NCBI RefSeq assembly: GCF_000003605.2
Contig: NW_003135343.1
Location: 135,820-165,105, forward strand
Length of the DNA: 29,286 nucleotides
Reading direction: 5' to 3'
Source: Saccoglossus kowalevskii
Taxonomy: Eukaryota; Hemichordata; Enteropneusta; Harrimaniidae
The first letter of the stretch is position 1; each line of letters starts with the position of its first letter. Made by a program: the position numbers and the translations under genes. The notes beneath the pieces are model-generated. The model saw nothing but the letters and a program-made list of their open reading frames with translations, was not told the DNA's origin and made no database searches. Below are positions 1 through 10,300 of the stretch, piece after piece.

Positions 1-3000
1 GAACTAATGTTTGGATGTATAGTCGTTCGTTATTTAGATAAAGCTTTAAATACATAATCTGCAACGATAGTGACGTTTTGAACTCCCTCCATTCCTCACA
101 AGCGGGCGCGATTTATGGGAAGGGTACTAGTATATACAAATATTAAAATTCTACTAACCGTCTGGCATGTAATTCATTATTATTATTGTTTACTTTGAAT
201 GTATAATAAATGAAACCTATTTCATCTCATCAAACATCAAATATAATCACTACAAACAAATACAAATTTCACATATAATAAAATAGTATAGCAACTAAAA
301 AAGAAAGAACAACGTAAATATAAGTATTGCGTATGAAGTATGTTTTTAGCAACAACTATGAATTTTACATTATAGAAAACAAAGTAATATACCGTTTTCA
401 GTAAATTAGTCAACTGAATGTAAACAACAAACTGGTTATATATCAGTATGATACATACCATGAAAACTAATCTCCTGTGTAATAATAGCACTGCCATCCA
501 ATACATGTGGATTAACATATGATTTCATTGTTATATTGAATTTGACATGACCATTTCATTTTGCATTTTCCTTTATAGTTTCAGTTCACTAATTCATTGA
601 ATAATGTGTATTCCTTTTATTTTTGGGTTTTGTGTATGTTACGCAAATGACTACTTGTGTCATCCGTTCGACAAAATCCCCCTCTCATCTTGTGGCACCA
701 TTCTGAGAGTAGCTGAGCAAACATATGCTTAATTAAGTCGTATGTGCGAACTTACTCTATAATCACTGATGCAACATTCAAGTTTTATTCTTAGCTTGCA
801 GATTTCATTTTAAAATTACTAACATATAACAATACAGAAATGTGTAATTATATTCTATACGATGGACATACATTTTAGTTAGTGAACATTGCATGGAAGG
901 GTTAATTCGATATTGGTTTATACAGTAAACTTGCCTTTTTATTACTCGTGTATCAACAAAGACAATTTTTAAGGTTTGTCATCAAGTCAAGTATTATATT
1001 TAGTATATAATTTGTATTTCAGTATATATATTTAAGAATTCGTTCGTTTTTTTGTTATCAATTAACAAAGCGCTGAAACAATTTCAGATTATCTGACACA
1101 CAACGCTTCCATTGACGTCATCATGGTGGCTGTTTATTATGTTCTTTACAGCTGTTGTGAACATTTTACCCCCCCCCCTCCCTCCCCCAGGATGCTATTT
1201 GTTCTTCAAAATTGTGTTTTGTAAATATTCGTCAGACACCATAAAATTTGGATTTGCTTAAGTTAGACTCATCCGGGACACACCGCACCTTAATCCTCCC
1301 ATAATACTTGTAATTGGTACGTCTTTATTATCCTTACGGTAAGCCAACCTTTAATTGTGGACAGGTTTTGGTGAAAAAGTGATCATCTGTTTTTTTCTAT
1401 GGTTTTCTGGTTATTTTTTCTGACAATGCCCATTGAATCGTGTAGAACTATTTTTTTTAAATAGGTGATTTAGTGAAGAGATACAACATGTTGCTAACAT
1501 GAGCCAACATTTAATATAATAAACATTAAAATCTAGCTAATTTTCTAGTATTACATCGTTAAAGTAGGCGACTCGCTACCCATAGGGTCACGAAAATAAT
1601 AAAATATGCTACACTGTTACACTGGTTACACTGTATTTAATACAATTCTATATGTAAACCAAATCAAGAGATCAACGACGAGCAGGGTTATTTATACTTT
1701 GTACTTTTACATTCAAATATATAGAATAATATAACCGTTGAAGGCTTTATAAATATTTTCTGTAGCACCGTGCTGTTGAACCCAAACGGTATGTTGTTGC
1801 TACAGGACTCATTCAAAACAGGTATGACATCATACGTTAAATTGAACAATTCACAGACTAAACTTTACACACGCGACGACTGATTGTTCACAATATAGGA
1901 GACAAGAATATAAATTGTTCCCGGTTGTAATGAGTAATTCAAGGCAATAAATAAACTCATAAATTGATGTGAAATGTGTTGAATTCAAATACATAGTACT
2001 TTACATGGCGTACTGATAATAGCACTAAAATCCGCTACATGTGGAAGAATATTCGCATTATTTTTTCATTTGGTATAAAAACAATTTTCCATTCTCAATA
2101 TTATAATTCAAACAAATTCAGTTGATTCCTTTTTTGTATAACGGATTTTTCAGAAATGTTGTTGGTGTTGCGTATAAAAATGGTTTAACGGATTATGCAT
2201 TTATTTAAATATCTACCTATCTTACTATGTGGTACCCGGCAATCTGATATATGAGAGTCTTAAATATCCAAATTTTACCTGGGCAACACTCAAATCAATG
2301 CGAGCATTTATCACACAGCGAAACGCGAAAGGCAATTTTACTCATAATAATATTATAAGGGTTCCCACATACGAGATATTGTGGAAAATGTGCATATCCA
2401 TTTAAATTACAAGTTCACATTGATCCTCATGACAACTTTGTATACATCTCTATATAGTTGACTCAGTGGTTCAATATCGCGTCTGTCGTTGCCAAAATTT
2501 TGAGACCTCAGTACTGTTTCAATTGAAATATTTAATGATATCGATAATACGAACTGTGGCGGGTAACTGTCGTCATTAGTTAAGTTGATGTCGACTAGCC
2601 TTAATATTTGGCTTAATATATAGGTTTAGACAATACAAACTGTGATAATGAATTTACATTGTTATACTGTTGTTAATATTGCAATTACAACGACATAAAT
2701 ACAGTGATAGATTGTCGTAAAAAATATTGAAACGATCCCAGTATTACAAATTATAATATTCACGATGTAATAATAGCTATATGATCCGTTATATGTGGGT
2801 CAACGTTCGCCGTTATTTTGACACACCCAAGTTAATCCGTATTAACATGGTTACAGTGTATAATTCACATTTTAATTCCCAATGTTTTATTTTATTCAAA
2901 AGTGCATATTTTCTCCGATTCCTGGCTAGTATCACATCAAAACAAGCACAATCAGAACCAGATCATGCCAATATTATATAACAATCCCCATTGTGATTGT

Positions 3001-4118
3001 TTCAGTATATAATTTAATAAATAACTCAAAGATGTCTCTAAAAATAGGTCTCTCATATTGTGCATTTGATCTTCTATAGTTGGGATCAGTTTATATACTT
3101 CCGTTTCGTTATTGACACATAGGTTCATATTGCTCTGTCAAAATAGTTCCATGTCGTGCTAGACGCAAACTAATAACAATATTTCAGGGATTTTGTTTAG
3201 ACGTGTTACATATGTGAATTTATTGGTAAACTGTTGGTTTATTAAATTATTTTGTAAAACCATTTTAGGCATCTGTATCTGTTTATTAGGTATATAGTGA
3301 ACCGAAGAAACACTGTCATACGGATTTAGGGCTAATCAGAATGACCTTGATTTCAGTTTCGATAGAGAGACTGATGTTTTCTCTATCAAAATGTGTGTGT
3401 TTATATTGTGTGTTTTTTTTAATTCAATTATTATTTTTTTTAATTGAAACATTGTGTTTTTTAAATAGGTTTGGCTCTCATAGAGAGCTGCATTTGTCAA
3501 AGATATTTCTGTGAAGTGTTCAAACAATAATATTACGATTTTTCTACACATTTCTGCTGTTCACTGATATAACAAAACTGTCAGTTAGAACTAAGTACAG
3601 TTGTAGATGAGAGGACGTATATATGTTAGTAGAAAAAACTTCAAAAACTGATTGTACTAGACACGGCGGGGGACTCATCCAATTTATGCTTTAAGCAGAT
3701 AGCCTTATTCCTTTTTTGAAAACATGTATATGTTGGTCTGAGTGCGCCCTTAGCGGCAGTGTTTATTATATACGCTATCTCGATAAAAACAATTTTGTAC
3801 CGAGCATAAAACCGTTACTGGTTGAAAACATGGCATTTTGTTGACGCTGTCGTCTAACTCCAGTCACACAAGAAAACAAAATGTTTTGGAAAGTTCAACG
3901 TCAGCAGGAAGGTGATGATCATTATCGATCTGCGACTAAAACACTAATTAAACGAAACGGCATCAAATTCAATTTTGAAAATAGCAGAATATGTATTCTT
4001 ATATATATGTTGATATCAAGCTTACACATAGGTCTTTCAATGATTGACAGTTACTGATTAATATACGAAATAGTAAATCCATTATTGCTGGGTGCGTCAA
4101 CTGAACTTTAGTAATCAG
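1..4118. other. Non-coding stretch, no gene recognised
   Basis: AT-rich with frequent stops on both strands. I see only the C tract, a CRE palindrome TGACGTCA at 1113-1120, and three diverged copies of a motif with ATCC(N)NTACATGTGG (near 484, 2018 and 2772). Open frames here (237-518, 2781-2981, 3336-3551) have no protein-like composition. Confidence 0.6.
1169..1189 (+). repeat. C-rich tract
   Basis: Run of C broken by two T, 21 bases; low complexity. Confidence 0.75.
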
Positions 4119-4331
4119 ATACTGTAAAATGACTAATTTTCACTGGGTTTAAATTTCGCTGATTTACCATTTCAGGCATATTCAGTGGGTTTTAAATTCA
4201 CGGTTTTATCATTCAGATAATGTGTTCTATGCTAAATTTTTCATATTCACTGGGTTTTAATTTAGCGGATTTTCCAGTCAGCGAAATAAGCAAAATTAAA
4301 ATCCAGTGAATAATTAACCTTTTTACAGTAT
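4119..4331. mobile_element. Foldback/MITE-like element
   Basis: Bounded by ATACTGTAAAA (4119) and its inverse TTTTACAGTAT (ending 4331). Inside are three direct copies of a TTCACTGGGTTTTAA-type motif (4139, 4181, 4246) and one inverted copy (4281-4310). No coding capacity. Confidence 0.6.
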
Positions 4332-4972
4332 AGAGGTCTTTTCTCGTCCTGATACGATGGGCAGCACTAAGATAATTATTTTCGAACCAAGCTACTTACA
4401 TGTACAAACCGAGCAAACAAAAAACAATCAGTAGCGTCCTCATTTTTAGTGCAAAGTCATTTTAGACCGTTACAAGTAGAAAGTGTGCAGACATTCTGAT
4501 TACATTCGGATAGTGCAAGACTAGAAAAGTGCATTTTACTAAAGAATACCAAAAAGGGAAATCGGGTGGTATCCTCGGCTTGGTCAGATATCGTTTCGGA
4601 CATTTGCCGGAAACCTGAACGCATGGAGAGAGTCACTATGATCTGTGTTCTGGCTATCAGCATGTCTACTTTAGTTCTGTGAAGAATGTCGTAGTTATTG
4701 TAAATGACCGTTATTGCTAGATGGAAAAGTTGTATATTTCCAAGTGTCGGCATTTTAATTTTTAATTTTTATAGCATATTCTTTTCTGAAAATGCGAAAG
4801 GAATAAGTTTGGGATATTCTGTATTCTTGTTTCTTGGTGTGGGCGATCGGACTATATCCTTCAATGTGTGACATACAACAGTATAAATCGTCGATAGTCG
4901 TTTCACATTCATAGTTCATTCAACGAGTATCCACTAAATTACCCACAAAGTTCATATTAAGCATCGAACGTT

Positions 4973-5237
4973 TCTGAGAAGAAAACAACCAAGTATTTAT
5001 TTGAATGATATAGTATGAAATCTGATATTAATGTCTTCATAATACTGTCACGGAAAAATCGTGAAGAGCAGAACGCAGAACGCTGTTTAATGACTCCAGC
5101 TCTGAGAAGAAAACAACCAAGTATTTATTTGAATGATATAGAATGAAATATGATATTAATGTCTTCATAATACTGCCATTGCAGTCACGAAACAATCGTG
5201 AAGAGCAGAACGCATAACGCTGTTTATGACTCCAGTT
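4973..5237. repeat. Tandem duplication, two units of about 130 bp
   Basis: Unit 1 at 4973-5100 and unit 2 at 5101-5237 share nearly all bases from TCTGAGAAGAAAACAACCAA to GACTCCAG; unit 2 has a small insertion after ATAATACTG. Non-coding. Confidence 0.85.
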
Positions 5238-5352
5238 TGTAAAAAGTGGCTCATTGAAGCCTGAACACAAACACAATCTCTACTAAAAAATTGATTGACG
5301 TAGATATGGCATACCATAACACCGGTAATATAATAAACTATGCACCAAGCCC

Positions 5353-5370
5353 GGTGGGGTGGGGGGGGGG
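5353..5370 (+). repeat. G-rich tract
   Basis: GGTGGGGTGGGGGGGGGG; potential G-quadruplex. A complementary-type C tract occurs at 1169-1189. Confidence 0.7.
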
Positions 5371-5720
5371 TATCTGGACTCCCTGCAGTAATACAGCAAG
5401 AGAAATGAGCGCGTACCATACTCGCAATCGAGTCCTGTAATGTACCAACGTGAGGCGTGGCACCTCTATTTGTTGTCAGTTACGACGTTCCATTTTGATA
5501 TACACTGCATGGGAAAATCAATCGCTGCGAGGCGCTGTTATTATAATCTTCAAATACGCCATTATTCATTGCTGCATTTTTTTTACTAACCTCAACGAGA
5601 TCACCCAACATTAGACTTGCATTAAATGCTATTACTAATCATACAATCTTCATACTCAATATACTTCAAAACATCGCAGTCTTCATTAGTGTATTTTATA
5701 ACATTTAAAACAACATATGT

Positions 5721-7348
5721 CTACTTGATGCTGTCGAGTAACCAACATCCCAAATAGGGCAGTGAGTGTTTCCCTTTTACTTCGCCGTACAGTTCGAACT
5801 TATAGAATCCAGATTCAGGTAAGTTGATGACAAATGTCATTTTGGTGTCTTCTGTGCGTATATTGACGCACGCCTTCTTTTCATCTTCTGACAGTCTTAA
5901 GTCATTTCTAATCAGGTACCATGTAGTCTGTATTGGCTCATTAGATTGTATTGTCAACTCGCATCTTCCGCCGACAGCTGGAATAATTGCAGACCTATGT
6001 TCTGTTAAGCGTAGACCTAGCTCAAGAAAATGCTCACTCGCTCCCCATGTCCCATTGGCCTGTGGATAAAGTGCGCCAGTCCATGGAGCCATGCAATGGA
6101 AGAGCCATCTGCCAGCATGTGCATAGGATCCAGTTTGGTTTCGACTTTTTACAAATATATGGAGCTTGTAGTAGCCACGTTCTGGGAGTCTAGCATTAAA
6201 AGTGACGTCTGTGCCATCAATTGATTCGTCAGCACATATGTACGTTTCTTTATTTGGAATCTTCGAACCATTCGTCTCTAAGCCGAAAATAAGCAGACTA
6301 TCTATGCTTTTTTTTATTTTGAGCTGGCATGTACCATTTTCAGCTAGAACGGTGGACGAGCCTTTAGCCTGGAGGCCGTGCTTGTAAAATATTTCACCAG
6401 GACCCCAAAGACCTTTCTCCTCTGGATATTTCTCATCAGTTTCAGCTGGACGGGCATTTTGAATAAGATAATGTGCGCCGTGCCAGTAACTATCACTGCC
6501 ATCTTTCAACTTTGCCAAGACGGTGAAACGATATTCACCTGAGTGTGGAAGAACCAAGTGAAATACAGCTTTAGATCCATTTTTCTCCCCATAAATATAA
6601 CCATGCAATTCTTCAGATTTGCTGCCATCAAAATACACAATTTCCGACAATAGGTTTGTCTGATAATCAGGAAGTGTCACTACAAGTTCTGTTTTTCCAC
6701 TCTTGGTTGTAATAATAGGCTCTGTTGCTGCACATTCGAACCCTCGGGAGATAAACTGTGGGGATGGACCCCAAAAATGATTGGCAACACCAGGCGGAAA
6801 GATTTCTCTTGTTTTACCATCTCTGCTTCGGAGGGTGTAGGTAATAACTGTACTTTTTATCAAGGTCAATTCATCAGAAGCTGTCACTGGCTTGGCACTA
6901 ATTGTCAACACAAATTCACCAGAACAAGGCAGGCGCACTCTACAGACTAGAATATCCCCAGTAACAAACATCATTATGTGATCAGAATGAGACGAACCTT
7001 TTCTTGGGTTGACACCCAGAGCATTCAATGCATTTAAATTGGCCCAGAATTCCAGGTCGTGCTTACACCTGATTTTTATTCGAACATCATTAGTGTCAGT
7101 CTCAATTAAACCTTGCTCATGACTGACAGTCTCCATTTGAAATAGATGGTAGCTGCAATCTTTCTTTGGCTCGTTTGACCATTTATTGATATCGGCAATT
7201 GGATTTTTCAGTAACTGCTCGTGTGGTGCACTATTTCCATTTGCGTCAACTGGAAAGTGGAGCGCTGCAAACATTTCTGGCTCACTCAGGAAGTATAATT
7301 CGTTCCAACATCTTGTAAATTTGCTTCTTCCAAGATTGTGGTCATATC
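5721..7348 (-). CDS. Gene 1 exon 4: end of core and four KY repeats, to stop
   Basis: Begins after CTAG in phase 1 (GYDHNLGRS) and runs 541 codons to TAG. It completes the core with CWNELYFLSEPEMF and HFP, then carries the whole repeat region without introns. WGP/WGA repeat starts lie near 6773, 6407 and 6047. Each repeat carries a LP..G.(Y/F) strand motif (for example RLPERGYYK and NLPESGFYKFELYG) and repeats 2-4 end in a W or Y-LI/LL motif. Confidence 0.92.
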
Positions 7349-10300
7349 CTAGATGTAGATGAATTCATAAATAAAGAGAATGTCACTAATTTGTGATTAC
7401 AACTGATAATTCATAATCAAGTAAAACTGTGTACATAGTTTGTGTAGCATATTTATCAACAGCAGGGCCTATAGCTTGTGGTTTTTTTTTTCATAATAAA
7501 CGAACAAGTGAATAGGAGTTATAAAAAAATATCTTATCATCTGATCGTGAACAAATATGTCATTCAAAATGTCTGTACCCACAGATCCGGAAGCCCAGGT
7601 GCAGTCACAGAGGTACCACTGCCCATCTATTTTAATTTTATTCCATGCATGGTCAGTTTTAATCTTGCTGTTGTTTATGGGAATCGTATCTCCAGGCTGG
7701 TAGTCGCCGCCTTTAGATGCCCCTGATATAGTCACACACTCCAAAGCTGCAATACTGAAACATAACGAGTTTATATTTCGATTAAGCGCGAAAAAATAAA
7801 AATAATACTATAATACACTAAATGTTATCGTGTTGATATGAAGTAATACAACTTATACCCATGCTACTTTTTGTAACTTGGGTGTTGGTCTTAATATGAT
7901 CGGGTATTAAATAACTCACCCACATAAATACTTGAATAGTTCACTATATCCAGCACAGACTGCTCTGCCATGTTTTAACACCCCTTCTGGCGATGAGTCT
8001 GATTTTGCCAAATCGCCATAGTAACTTTCTACATCATAATCGATATGTTCTGCCTCCCACCTGAACAGCGCACGAAATTTTTCCAAATTCGATTGGGCAA
8101 TTTGGGTCAGATAGGAAACAAGCTCCGTTGGCGAATTTTTCAACTCCTCGGGTGCCTAAGTGATGAGAATAAATAAGAGTTTCAAGGTATTTTATTTACT
8201 ATTGAGCAAACGCAAAAAGTAGCATTAAAATTAGATGGAGAGGACAGACATGCATGAATCATTTTTTTACATTTACAAGTACTGTCTCACTGAGAACCAA
8301 ATAAAGAATTGGCCATGGGAGTTCCATTTATGTGTTCACGCATTCAAAATACCCGAGTTCGGTATAGGTAAAACAACTGATAAGCTACTTTTCAAAATAA
8401 TAATAATATTATTAATATTGATAAAAGCACTTCAATATCATCCTTCACTACAAGGAAATTTAATGGCGGATTGAACTGGTTTTCCTGGTGTTACTGACTT
8501 TGTTTATGATTACGTAAATCATATAACATAGCACACACAGACACAAGGCCGTGTACAAGAGGCCAGATTTTATTTAATTTTGTACCATCCATGAAACAAC
8601 GAATTAATAATATTTTTTTAATGGTCCATACTTGTAGAGAATGAACAGTAGCCTTTAGTTATTTCGCCCTCCCAAAAAATATAAGGAAATTGAAGCTCAG
8701 TCAGCAAATTATAAGATGTATGGGAAACTTAATCATAGAATATTTTTAGCATATCTCAATGTGTGTGTAATGAAGCCCTCTATTGCTCAAGAATACATTA
8801 ATCTAATCACCAGGCATAGAAATGGCTGAGAACTGACATTAAAAATAATTCAGACCATTCAGAGGTAACCCTATTCTACCATTTAGAAAGAAACTGTAAG
8901 AGATGGATAAAACAAGCCGATATCATTTTTAGCAATTTTACCTTGAACAATAACTGACACAACCTAATTAGCACTGAATGTTTATTATCAAGCAATCTGA
9001 GCATTTATTTAAATATTTGTTAAGTAGGCCATCAGAGGTTAAAATAACACTATTTAGTTCTATAACTGAATGGTACCATTGAAGTTCATCCTGAAAAATA
9101 TGAAGACAAACGCCACTTTACACCAGTTTACATCTGAGACAAGTTTTATGCTCAACAAATCCCTGCTGAAGCTATTGGTTGACACATGTGGTTCCTTCCA
9201 CGCCACTAGGTTTGCCATCCACAAAATCAAAGATCAGAGTAGTCTTTGTGGTAGAGACCGTGGAACACCATCTAAATAAGCTATTAATTCAAGACTGGGT
9301 CTAAAAGATTTGTTGCATTAGTGACAGAATTCTATGTCAAGAAGGGCTCTGACTGGAGCTTTAATATGAACATGCAAGATGGATGGATGAGTAATGAGCC
9401 CGGATTGACAATGGAATGTTGTGATTAATTCCAGAATGGAATCAAAACTCTCAACTAATTACTGTAAATGGCAGTTCCAAAAAAAAAATTGTATTAAGGT
9501 GAAACAGTGTACTGTTGTTTCCATGATCTTCCCGGACTAGACAAAGGCTTCACAATAAGAAATTGTAGGTTAAAGTGCCTGTGCAATGCCCACCCACGTT
9601 TCCCATTTTAGATCTGTGTCCCACTGAAATGGGCAGTTATTGATTTTTTTGCTGAAAATGATTACTCGTATCCAAGAAAATTTGGGATATTCCTCGTGTT
9701 GTAGCAACGCCCACCTATCCTGAAACGGTCGACTGTTTCCTGATTTCCGACTCTCGCCGACAGTGCGCCACCAAATGTCAAAATGTGAGAGGAAGTCATA
9801 CCCCTGAGCCGTAATAACACTGGTCATTCAGTATACTTTTAAACGATATACATTTTTCGGTCGGCGTTTTTTGTCTTTTTTTTTCTATTTTATTTTTTTT
9901 GAGAGAGAGAGTTTTTAGATGTTGTGTTGTGGGCAGTTGCAGTGAAACGTATAGTCATAGTGTTAGTATTTACACGTTTCTAATCGATCCGAAGGTGCGA
10001 CATCAGTGGACGAAAGCCACTTAACCTCAGATTCTTTTTTCTGGGAAAAAATGTCCTCTCCATGAAAAAAAACAACAGGGTTTAAAAAGAAACGCCGACA
10101 ACATAAACCTGGCACAACACTTTTGAAAGAAATAGATTCCGGACCATGATCACCGAGGCGGATTTCAGAAGAGAGAGAGACGTCCGGCAAGTGTTTCAAA
10201 TGAGTTGACTTATTTTGCGATCCTCAGTATCGTTTTATAGAGACCATTTAGTCCCTGTTAAGTAAAGAGTAGCAATAATTTTGACAGTGACACGAAAACG

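Noticed and set aside
4457-4753. 98-codon open frame on the minus strand
   Set aside because: No recognised domain, no splice signals tying it to gene 1, and composition not clearly coding.
9070-9279. 69-codon frame in gene 1 intron 1 as an extra exon
   Set aside because: Opposite strand to gene 1, phases of exons 1 and 2 already join, and gene 2 has no equivalent.
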